NCBI RefSeq assembly: GCF_024320785.1
Contig: NZ_JANDBC010000002.1
Coordinates: 569,124-633,123, forward strand
Length of the DNA stretch: 64,000 nucleotides
Origin: Gracilimonas sediminicola
GTDB taxonomy: Bacteria > Bacteroidota > Rhodothermia > Balneolales > Balneolaceae
Reading direction: 5' to 3'
Below the pieces are notes generated by a model that worked only from the letters and a program-made list of their open reading frames with translations, made no database searches and had not been told where the DNA came from. The translations under genes were made by a program, and so were the position numbers. Below, in pieces: positions 1-7,815 of the stretch (positions within the stretch are counted from its first letter, which is position 1; each line of letters starts with the position of its first letter).

Positions 1-40
1 ACAACCACTTAACTCAATCAACTACAAAACCTTTACTGTT

Positions 41-229
41 ATGAAATCTGTTAAATCTCTTTTCGCCCTCATCGCTATCGTTTCTCTGTCTTTCGGATGT
101 GCTTCGGTTACCGACGCTTCCCTCAACGACGAGCTGACCAGCCAGCCTACCATTGAAACCACTACTACCGACAACGGCGTGTTTTCCGGCGGCGCAGATG
201 TGAAGCCTATCGTTGAAAAACCTTGGTAA
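41..229 (+). CDS. Small putative lipoprotein, 62 aa
   Basis: Short secreted protein of unknown function. Residues 1-19 form a signal peptide with two early lysines and a hydrophobic core, ending in LSFGC; Cys20 is the likely lipidated residue, although the Phe at -2 makes the lipobox imperfect. The mature part is only about 42 residues, rich in Thr, Ser and Asp, with no recognisable domain. It precedes the CHAT protein by 45 bases on the same strand, so co-transcription is possible but not shown. I do not recognise a family. Confidence 0.6.
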   Translation: MKSVKSLFALIAIVSLSFGCASVTDASLNDELTSQPTIETTTTDNGVFSGGADVKPIVEKPW

Positions 230-274
230 TAAAGTGGATTTCCTTACATTAAGACTTCAATAACATGATTAGTT

Positions 275-3200
275 GTGATCCTACTTTATTTAATACTTTT
301 TTTAGCTCCCTTTCCTACTGACACTGCCTATGTCGAAAAAACCGAGACACAGATAGCTGCGTATGTTTCCAACATCGAGAAAGGTCAAAATGTTAGCTTA
401 AACAGTTGGGCCATTCACGAGATTGCTTTACTTAATTGTGAAGGGCTTGATATAGTAAAATCATCTGTACAAAGCCTGGATGAAAAAGCTTCATTCTATA
501 ATGGAATTTCTTGTGATGAGTTGGATAAACACAGTCAATCTTTTTGGGATGAAGCAGAATCAAATCTCTATAACCAAATCATAGATAATGGTGATACTGT
601 CTCCACGAACATCATCGATTATGATGAACATCCCTTAATTCATTTTCGAATATTGATGGAAAATGAATTCCATTATTATTATTCCACAAATTATTTAAAA
701 AACGCATTAGATAACTGGCTTAGCTACATAAATTCAGAACAAACAAATGGCGGGCTGGAATATGCTATTGTTCTCTCAAATGTTATACGTACCGCTTATA
801 TACTCGATAGGTACGATGTGATTCAAGAAAATTATGAGAAATTTGTTAATCAGAATTGGTTACCAAATTCGATTCATAGATTAAGGTTGTTAGGTGCTTT
901 TGACTACACTTTTTATATCTATGGAGAATATGATAAATCCCTTCAGCTTCAGCGGAATTATTCTTTACCGCTGGCCATGTTTATTGGAAATAAAACTGAA
1001 ATAAATTCAATTAAAGTAAGGCAAGGAGCCTACTTATATTCTTTAGGGAAGTATCACGAGTCGAAAGCCATTTATGAAGAGCTGTATAATGAGTCAGAGA
1101 CCTTAGAAGAACAATACTCTCTTTTCACCAACTTGGGAGCTACCTATTTAAAGCTTGGGCAATCCAATAAATATATTACTTTTCAATTGCGGGCTTTAGA
1201 TCAAGAAATAGAGAAATATACAACCCGGTTAAATATCTATCGAAACTTGTTCATCTACTACAGTTCCATAAACGATGTAAATACGGCCCTGAATTACATT
1301 GAAAAGGCTCGCGAAGTAGCGATTGAAAGTCAGGATACAACCGAATTGGCATTAATCGATTTCTATTTAGGTTCTTTTTACTGGAACAATTATAAAGATG
1401 CTGAGAAGGCACTGGCTAATTTAAGTGCTGCTTCTCAAATATTTTCGGCGGAGAAGAATTACGAAACCTACATCGATTTGCTGGTTGAGAAAGGGACCAT
1501 TTTGAGCAAAATTGACTCTCTTTCAGAAGCAAGACAAACATTTCAGAACGTAAAGCAACTAACCCTTTCCCGCTCAGATACTCCTGATTATTTAGATGCC
1601 GTAGTCAATCTTACAGCTATTGATTTAAAGCAGAATAAAATTACAGAAGCCGCCAAAAACCTGGAAGATGTCCAGCTCTATTCGCTTGAGAATATGGATT
1701 TTCAATTATCAGTTAAATATCAAACCGTCAAATCGAACTACTTCAGCTTATCCGGTAATGACAGAGCCGCGATAGATAATCTTTTACCCGTCATTGATCA
1801 GGTAATTGACCGTGCCAAGAATAATACCGACACACAGGAAGGGTACTGGTCGGTAGAGGATGAATACCTGGATGCTTTTGAGCTAATTGTCGAACTGCTT
1901 ATTGATAATAACAGAAGCCCCGAAGCACTGGAAATTTTAGACCGGCTAAAAACCATAAACGACGCTACGCTCTATAACAGTCCTTTAGTTAAAGCAGCCA
2001 AGCTTACTGAAGAGGAATTAGCTGAAGAGAAAAAATTAAACCAGCGCATTCAGTCCCTCAGAAAAAAATATCTGAATGCGACTCAAGAAGAGCGGTTCCA
2101 AATAAACACTCAAATCGATCGTATTTCTGCTGCAAGGAATCAAATTTTGGCAGATGTAAACCTGGACAAAGAAGAGCCTTTGCCCCCAATTTGGTCGATC
2201 CAGCGTTCTTTAAATGATGATGAACTCTTGCTTCATTTCACCGAAGTGGGCACAAAACTGTATGTCAGTTACCTGACTTCCTCCCAAATCAGGATAAAAT
2301 TTTTCACCTTTGATAAGCAGCGCCAGGCTTTATTCTCGCAAATTGGAGATAACCTGGCATCCGGAAACACAAACCTGCTTGAGCTTTACCGGCTTCACGA
2401 GATTCTGGACCTGAAGGACATCCCAAATCAAATAAAACAGATTTCAGTTGTACCGGATAATTACCTGTACCGAATTCCCCTTGAGGTTCTGCCTACCGAA
2501 AAACCTGATTCACCGATCAGTTTTGGCAGTACCCGATACTTAATTGAAGATTATCACTTCCGATATTTTACATCACTGAAAGAATTTGATAGCAACCGCC
2601 GTACTTTTTCTGCCTCTACGGAAACTGACTTTTCAGGCTTTGCCATTTCAGACTTTCAAAATTTTAAAGGCACAAATTTGCCATCTTTACCTTATGCTAC
2701 GGTAGAAACAAACAACATCACGAATGTTCTTTCATCCTTCAATAACAAAAAAGTATTTACCGGTGATGCTGCCACTAAAGATATTTTTAAACAGAAAGTA
2801 GGCACTTCCCGGCTTGTTCATGTTGCCACGCATAGCGAAGTCTCTGAGAAAGACCCTCTTTTCTCCACCATTTACTTAAAGAATTCTTCTGACTCCGATA
2901 CCTTACAGTCCGATCAGGCTCTGTATGCCTATGAGTTATTTGATACCCCGTTAAACAGTGAATTCATTATGCTGAATTCGTGCAGTTCCGGATCCGGAAG
3001 TTACATTCAGGGAAGTGGTATTATGGGGATTAGTCGTGCCCTCAGGTATGCCGGGGCCAAAAGCCTGGCTTTAAACCTGTGGTCGGTAAATGATAAAGTT
3101 GCTTCGGAGTTTGCAACCGATTTTTATGATTTACTTAATGAAGGTGAAACTAAAAGTGAGGCCATCAGACAGGCAAAACTCAACCAGTTAAAAAGAGCCA

Positions 3201-3355
3201 ATGCCAATCCGCATTTCTGGGGAGCATATATGATGATCGGGAATCCTTCGCCGGTTACAAACAAATCAACAAATGCCGGCCTAATGTTTTCACTGTTAGC
3301 TCTTACAGGTCTGCTGGCTGGGTTTATCACTTACAGAAAAGAAGAGAGCGCTTAA
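275..3355 (+). CDS. Secreted TPR-CHAT domain protein (caspase-like peptidase fold)
   Basis: A 1026-aa protein starting at GTG, with a hydrophobic N-terminus (signal peptide or anchor). Residues about 150-560 are helical TPR-like repeats, about 615-670 a charged coiled coil, and about 690-1000 a CHAT domain. The predicted caspase-type dyad is present: His853 in VHVATHSEV and Cys903 in MLNSCSSGSG. A final hydrophobic helix (about 1000-1020) followed by RKEE could anchor the C-terminus. CHAT proteins are clan CD cysteine peptidases; in Bacteroidota-type genomes, large TPR-CHAT proteins are often encoded next to membrane TPR/anti-sigma-like proteins, as here (convergent gene at 3487). Substrate and partner are unknown. 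The GTG start gives a signal-like sequence at once; no in-frame ATG lies close upstream. Confidence 0.85.
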   Translation: MILLYLILFLAPFPTDTAYVEKTETQIAAYVSNIEKGQNVSLNSWAIHEIALLNCEGLDIVKSSVQSLDEKASFYNGISCDELDKHSQSFWDEAESNLYNQIIDNGDTVSTNIIDYDEHPLIHFRILMENEFHYYYSTNYLKNALDNWLSYINSEQTNGGLEYAIVLSNVIRTAYILDRYDVIQENYEKFVNQNWLPNSIHRLRLLGAFDYTFYIYGEYDKSLQLQRNYSLPLAMFIGNKTEINSIKVRQGAYLYSLGKYHESKAIYEELYNESETLEEQYSLFTNLGATYLKLGQSNKYITFQLRALDQEIEKYTTRLNIYRNLFIYYSSINDVNTALNYIEKAREVAIESQDTTELALIDFYLGSFYWNNYKDAEKALANLSAASQIFSAEKNYETYIDLLVEKGTILSKIDSLSEARQTFQNVKQLTLSRSDTPDYLDAVVNLTAIDLKQNKITEAAKNLEDVQLYSLENMDFQLSVKYQTVKSNYFSLSGNDRAAIDNLLPVIDQVIDRAKNNTDTQEGYWSVEDEYLDAFELIVELLIDNNRSPEALEILDRLKTINDATLYNSPLVKAAKLTEEELAEEKKLNQRIQSLRKKYLNATQEERFQINTQIDRISAARNQILADVNLDKEEPLPPIWSIQRSLNDDELLLHFTEVGTKLYVSYLTSSQIRIKFFTFDKQRQALFSQIGDNLASGNTNLLELYRLHEILDLKDIPNQIKQISVVPDNYLYRIPLEVLPTEKPDSPISFGSTRYLIEDYHFRYFTSLKEFDSNRRTFSASTETDFSGFAISDFQNFKGTNLPSLPYATVETNNITNVLSSFNNKKVFTGDAATKDIFKQKVGTSRLVHVATHSEVSEKDPLFSTIYLKNSSDSDTLQSDQALYAYELFDTPLNSEFIMLNSCSSGSGSYIQGSGIMGISRALRYAGAKSLALNLWSVNDKVASEFATDFYDLLNEGETKSEAIRQAKLNQLKRANANPHFWGAYMMIGNPSPVTNKSTNAGLMFSLLALTGLLAGFITYRKEESA

Positions 3356-3400
3356 CCAAACCAAGAAGTCACCGCGCCCGCCCGCCTTACTTAGATAAAA

Positions 3401-3433
3401 AAAGAGCTTACACTAATTAAGTATAAGCTCTTT
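3401..3433. terminator. Bidirectional hairpin terminator
   Basis: A perfect 10-bp stem, AAAGAGCTTA at 3401-3410 with TAAGCTCTTT at 3424-3433, has a 13-nt loop. A-rich sequence precedes it and T-rich sequence follows it. It sits between the convergent CHAT gene and the TPR gene at 3487, so it can end transcripts from both sides. Confidence 0.8.
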
Positions 3434-3486
3434 CTCATATTTCTTTCGCCGGTAAATTACGTGTGCAACACAGTCAGAATTCTATT

Positions 3487-4230
3487 CTATCTGCTCACGT
3501 TTTCCAGCGCATCCACATATGTTTTTGCGACTCGGCTGTAAGCACCATTGAGTTCATAGGCTTTTTGGAAAGCATCTCCCGCTTCTTCAAGACGATCCAA
3601 TTGGAAATACGTGTTACCTAAAAACCAGTACCCTTTTTCAAGAGTAAGTACTTCTATGTTTTCTTGTGCAGTAACAATTTTGAAATTTTCGATAGAGGAT
3701 GAATAGTTGCCGTTGTTATACTGAATTGAACCTAAGCTCAATGCAATCTCAGCTTTTAGTTGTGGCTCTGTGGCTTCTTCCAGCTCGGATTGGAGCAATG
3801 AAATCGCTTCCTGAACCTCCCCATCGGTAGCCAAACGAATAGCTCTTCGAATTACATCGCTGGTAACAGTAGCAGAAACCCCTTCAGCATCTCTAACAAC
3901 ATCTAATCCAATCTGTGCTATCGGGCTTACCGAGAAGTCACCGGAAGGATTCATATTTAACACCCCTACTACCGATGCTATCAAAATTACAGCAGCTGCC
4001 GCAGCATATTGGGCAACTTTTCGGAAAGAGTGTACTTTGGAAGATGGTTTTGCTGCTTGCTTACGGTCGATGACGGCCTTTAAATTGGCAACGCTTTTCA
4101 TGTAGTCCATGTAATATTCATCCTGAATAAGTTCAGACCACAATTCATCAACCTGCTCAGCATCAAGCCGACCGTTTACATACAGATCAATCTTCCTCTC
4201 TAATTCTTTATTAATCTTACTTTCTATCAT
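3487..4230 (-). CDS. Membrane-anchored TPR protein with anti-sigma-like topology
   Basis: A 247-aa protein. The N-terminal 70 residues are charged and presumably cytoplasmic, with a helical segment resembling the short sigma-binding or zinc-less N-terminus of anti-sigma proteins. A single membrane helix follows at about 73-91, then a periplasmic part with TPR repeats at about 150-245. No zinc-finger HxxxCxxC is visible, and no ECF sigma factor gene is adjacent. Its convergence with the TPR-CHAT gene suggests a shared signalling role, but this is inference. A TPR scaffold unrelated to sigma control is the alternative. Confidence 0.6.
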   Translation of the reverse strand: MIESKINKELERKIDLYVNGRLDAEQVDELWSELIQDEYYMDYMKSVANLKAVIDRKQAAKPSSKVHSFRKVAQYAAAAAVILIASVVGVLNMNPSGDFSVSPIAQIGLDVVRDAEGVSATVTSDVIRRAIRLATDGEVQEAISLLQSELEEATEPQLKAEIALSLGSIQYNNGNYSSSIENFKIVTAQENIEVLTLEKGYWFLGNTYFQLDRLEEAGDAFQKAYELNGAYSRVAKTYVDALENVSR

Positions 4231-4539
4231 TTTCGTTATTATAATAGTTGTGATTACTAACTGTGATGTGATAATGAAACGTTCAACAACAAATAACTCG
4301 AAAATTTACCGCCTTTATACCTCATATAGCACGTAATTGCCGTCATTTGTACTACCCATATCAAATTATCTCTGACAAGAGTAAGCTGATCGTTCTTTGT
4401 TACACATTTTTTTCAATTTTTTTTAAAAAAGTTATTTCGCTCTTTACTTCTTTTATTTAGAAGAGTATCTCACACAATAATGTTACAGTATTTTCCTTAA
4501 TCAGTAAGAATATTAAACGATTTTAATTATTGGACTTCC
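4231..4539. other. Divergent intergenic region, AT-rich
   Basis: This 309-base gap separates the divergent TPR gene and the TlpA-like gene and must hold both promoters. It is very AT-rich, with poly-T/poly-A runs near 4410-4430. I could not place a convincing TTTG/TAnnTTTG promoter for either direction, and I see no ORF or RNA gene in it. Confidence 0.5.
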
Positions 4540-5997
4540 ATGCCCGCTACTAACGCCTTCAAATATTTAACAATCTTCGCACTTGTCTTTGTCTCCTGCG
4601 GAAATAACCCGGCATCCCTACAGGGCAGCATCGATTACCTCGGAGATGCCAACCTCGTCATTCAGCAACAACCTGTTCATTACAAATACTCCCCGGTGCT
4701 AAGAGATACCCTGAACGTATCCGATCAAGGCTCTTTCTCTTTTACCACTCCTGTATCCTCCCGGCATATTCGCACTTTGCTGATAAACGATGAATCATAT
4801 CCTTTTATCTTATCCCCCGGAGCTGATTTAGAAATCACCATACTGAGGGCTGCATTCCCTGAAAATGTAAGCGTGGAAGGTTATCCTGAATCTTGGGGTG
4901 AACGATATAATCGCTACCTGACTGAGATTGAAGAAATCGAGACACAGATTCCCATTGAGGAAGAAAAGATTAAGGTTGGGGAAGATAACAACTTGCTTGA
5001 GCTGAGTGAAAGAAAATACCAAATTGCTGAAAAGCACCTTTCCGGCACGCCACTACGTGATTATTATCTGAAAGCAATCGGCGAGCACCTTGTATTTGCT
5101 GTCCGATCTATTGAATACAATCAGCGGTTCAATAAAAATTTTGATGCTGATTCTGCCAGAGAGCACGTTTTTTCTTTGGCCGATTCCCTCAATTTTTTCA
5201 CCATAAAATCACTGAAGGCCCAGCGAGCAGGAATACGTGACTTTGCCCACTATTACGCTCGCACTTTTGGCATTTACGACAGCGTTAAGTCTGCTTACGG
5301 GCAAGATTTGTCTGAATATGATATCAAACGATTGGCCTATGAGGAACTGAATGAGAAACGCCTTCAGGTGTTAGACCATATAGAAAGTCGTGATGCAATG
5401 GCTCACGCCCGAATGTACCTGGTGGCAGAACGAATTGGAGAGCAGGATTTGGAAACGGCAACTCCAAGTTATGAAGCCTACCTGGAAGACTTTTCTGATT
5501 ATCCTGAGTACACCGAATTCCTAACTTACTTCTACAATGAAATCAAATCAGTTTCCCCGGGCCAGCCAGCTGTTCCGTTTTCCCTGCCCGATATAGATGG
5601 AAATATCCATACTATGAAAGATTACCGGGGTAAGTTTGTACTGCTCGATTTTTGGGCGGGATGGTGCCAGCCTTGCCTGGAAGAGTTTTCCTACATGAAA
5701 GATATCTACGCCAATTACTCACGTGATGAACTCGAAATCATCGGGATTTCCAATGAAGCCGACAGCCTGGTTTGGGTGCAGGATATTAAGCGACTGGAAC
5801 TCCCATGGGTTCAGCTTTACGGAGGCAATGGGTTTGATGAAAAGACGTTCAAAGCCTATAAAGGCGGGGGAATTCCGTTCTATATTTTAGTTGATCCGAA
5901 TGGGGAAATTGCCCGATATAACGATGTTCGTCCCTCCTTTAATTTCACACCTGTTTTAGACAGTTTACTATCCGAATATAAAAACCAACTAAACTGA
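4540..5997 (+). CDS. TlpA-like thiol-disulfide oxidoreductase lipoprotein
   Basis: A 485-aa outer or periplasmic lipoprotein. The signal peptide ends in VFVSC with Cys20 as the lipidation site. The N-terminal half resembles the DUF4369-type domain found before thioredoxin folds in Bacteroidota. The C-terminal third (about 345-480) is an AhpC-TSA/TlpA thioredoxin domain with the redox motif WCQPC (Cys376, Cys379) and a conserved Gly-Ile-Pro loop (GGGIPFYILVD). It probably reduces or isomerises disulfides in exported proteins. Its stop codon overlaps the next start by one base (TGATG), so it is translationally coupled to the GH3-like gene. Confidence 0.9.
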   Translation: MPATNAFKYLTIFALVFVSCGNNPASLQGSIDYLGDANLVIQQQPVHYKYSPVLRDTLNVSDQGSFSFTTPVSSRHIRTLLINDESYPFILSPGADLEITILRAAFPENVSVEGYPESWGERYNRYLTEIEEIETQIPIEEEKIKVGEDNNLLELSERKYQIAEKHLSGTPLRDYYLKAIGEHLVFAVRSIEYNQRFNKNFDADSAREHVFSLADSLNFFTIKSLKAQRAGIRDFAHYYARTFGIYDSVKSAYGQDLSEYDIKRLAYEELNEKRLQVLDHIESRDAMAHARMYLVAERIGEQDLETATPSYEAYLEDFSDYPEYTEFLTYFYNEIKSVSPGQPAVPFSLPDIDGNIHTMKDYRGKFVLLDFWAGWCQPCLEEFSYMKDIYANYSRDELEIIGISNEADSLVWVQDIKRLELPWVQLYGGNGFDEKTFKAYKGGGIPFYILVDPNGEIARYNDVRPSFNFTPVLDSLLSEYKNQLN

Positions 5998-7115
5998 TGA
6001 TTCGACTGTTACCCATTCTGATAATCTTGTCCACCTTCTATGGTTGCCAACAAAAGGTCCCTCAACAAGAAGAAGTCATCGATTCAAAAAGACTGGGACA
6101 AATGCTGGTTCTGGGTTTCCGTGGTACAGAAATTGACGACAACCACCCGATAGTAAAAGATCTGAAGGAATTAAATATCGGCGGGGTCGTTCTCTATGAC
6201 TACGATTACGAACTTGAGAGTTTTGGAAGAAATATTGAGTCGCAAGACCAACTGCTCAAACTTTCCAGCGATCTGATTGCAAACGCTCCCATTTCACCAA
6301 TAATCGCTGTTCATCAGGATGGCGGCTTTCAGTCACCGCTCCACAGTTTATATAATGACTCAGAGGAATTAAAAAAAGGTTTTCTTCAGGATTCAGCATC
6401 ATCTGTTTCTTATTCCAGGAAATATGCACAGGAATTTACGGTTCTTAGTCTCAACACCAATTTCAATCCTCGTTTGGATTTACAAACCCCGTCAAATCAA
6501 GCTCCAAATCCGGAGATAATTTCTTCTGATCCCGATGTGGTAACGCAGCAAGCGGGCCACATTCTTGATGAATATGACAAGGAATTACTCTTCAGCGTAC
6601 CCAAGTACTTTCCGGGTTACAGCAGCGACTATCACCCTTCGGATTCGATAAATGACGTAACTGGTATTTGGACGGATGATTTCCTGCAGCCTTATCGTGC
6701 CCTTCTTTCATCAGATCGGGACGTTTGGGGAATCATGACCGCACACAGCTTCAATGCCAATATTGATTCCGTATGGCCCGGAACCCTGTCCGAAAAAACG
6801 ATCACAGGATTACTTCGTGATTCCCTCGGTTATGATGGTGTTATACTTTCTGATGATCTTCAAAAACCCATCATCACCAGCAAGTACAGCCTGGAAAATG
6901 CCCTTCAACAGGCCATTAATGCAGGGGTAGATATACTGGTTTTGGGCAATAATCACGCTTATGATGAACAAATAGCTAAACGGGCAATAGGCATCATCCA
7001 ACAACTGCTGCGAGAGGGAAAAATAGAAAAGGAAAACGTGGAAGCTTCTCTTTCCCGAATCGACTCCCTCAAAATAAATGTAATTGAAGGACTTTGTTCA
7101 TGCATGAATTTTTGA
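5997..7115 (+). CDS. GH3-like (NagZ family) lipoprotein with altered active-site motifs
   Basis: A 372-aa lipoprotein (lipobox TFYGC, Cys17) with an NagZ-like beta-N-acetylhexosaminidase fold. Recognisable blocks are an N-terminal LGQMLVLGFRG, the barrel motif MTAHSF, and GVILSDDL with the nucleophile Asp at 286/287. Other family motifs are changed: the usual DQEGG reads HQDGG, and the KHFPGHG segment with its downstream Asp-Ser-His loop reads KYFPGY with no obvious DSH. The general acid/base histidine may therefore be missing. Known NagZ enzymes cleave GlcNAc-anhydroMurNAc in wall recycling; this protein may be inactive, or act on another substrate or as a binding protein. It is coupled to the TlpA-like gene upstream. 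Confidence 0.8.
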   Translation: MIRLLPILIILSTFYGCQQKVPQQEEVIDSKRLGQMLVLGFRGTEIDDNHPIVKDLKELNIGGVVLYDYDYELESFGRNIESQDQLLKLSSDLIANAPISPIIAVHQDGGFQSPLHSLYNDSEELKKGFLQDSASSVSYSRKYAQEFTVLSLNTNFNPRLDLQTPSNQAPNPEIISSDPDVVTQQAGHILDEYDKELLFSVPKYFPGYSSDYHPSDSINDVTGIWTDDFLQPYRALLSSDRDVWGIMTAHSFNANIDSVWPGTLSEKTITGLLRDSLGYDGVILSDDLQKPIITSKYSLENALQQAINAGVDILVLGNNHAYDEQIAKRAIGIIQQLLREGKIEKENVEASLSRIDSLKINVIEGLCSCMNF

Positions 7116-7774
7116 CCATGGATTCAGAAATCATTGAAAAAACAGAAGAGTACGTAAGAAAGAAATTGCAGGGTGAAGGAACCGGTCACGATTGGTGGCA
7201 CATACACCGGGTAAGAAACACGGCACTTCAGCTGGCAAAGATTGAAGATGCTGATCTTTTTATCGTGGAACTGGCAGCCTTACTGCATGACATTGCTGAT
7301 CATAAGTTTCATGACGGGGATGAGGAAATCGGGCCGGCCACTGCCCGAAATTGGCTGGAAAATCTCGGTGTTGGTGAGTCCATCATCAACAGAGTATGCA
7401 CCATCATCCGAGATGTATCATTTAAAGGCGCTGAAGTTGAAACGAAGATGGATTCCATTGAAGGAAAAGTAGTACAGGATGCTGACCGGCTGGATGCTTT
7501 AGGCGCCATCGGGATTGCGAGGGCTTTTGCTTATGGCGGACATAAAGGCCGCGAACTATACAACCCGGAAATTAAGCCTGAAAGCCATGCTACTTTTGAA
7601 GCCTACAAGAAAAGCACCGGACCAACCCTTAATCATTTTTATGAGAAGCTGTTTCTGCTCAAAGACCGGATGAACACCCAAGCCGGAAGAAAAGAAGCGG
7701 AAAAGCGACATCAGTTTATGAAAGAATTCGTTGATCAATTCTTTTCTGAATGGGGCGGAGATTTTGAATTATGA
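7100..7774 (+). CDS. HD-domain phosphohydrolase
   Basis: A 224-aa cytoplasmic metal-dependent phosphohydrolase of the YedJ/YpgQ type. Metal ligands are visible in order: His in HDWWHIHRV near the N-terminus, the HD pair in LLHDIADH, and the C-terminal Asp in VQDADRLDALGAIG. Related proteins hydrolyse nucleotides; the substrate here is unknown. I chose the ATG at 7100 because GAAGGA lies at a good distance upstream; it overlaps the end of the GH3-like gene by 16 bases. A TTG at 7094 and an ATG at 7118 are alternatives. The stop codon lies inside the left arm of a long hairpin. Confidence 0.85.
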   Translation: MHEFLTMDSEIIEKTEEYVRKKLQGEGTGHDWWHIHRVRNTALQLAKIEDADLFIVELAALLHDIADHKFHDGDEEIGPATARNWLENLGVGESIINRVCTIIRDVSFKGAEVETKMDSIEGKVVQDADRLDALGAIGIARAFAYGGHKGRELYNPEIKPESHATFEAYKKSTGPTLNHFYEKLFLLKDRMNTQAGRKEAEKRHQFMKEFVDQFFSEWGGDFEL

Positions 7775-7812
7775 ATGTTGAATCACTGTAATCCAACATT
7801 CATAATTTCAAA
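7763..7812. repeat. Intergenic hairpin of 7-bp micro-repeats
   Basis: The left arm at 7763-7780 pairs with the right arm at 7794-7812, with 18 matched bases and one bulged T. The left arm reads as 7-bp units AATTATG, AATGTTG, AATCACT. It spans the end of the HD gene and the gap to the convergent S9 peptidase, and probably acts as a terminator for both. See the related hairpins at 13745, 26464 and 54868. Confidence 0.7.
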
Positions 7813-7815
7813 TTT

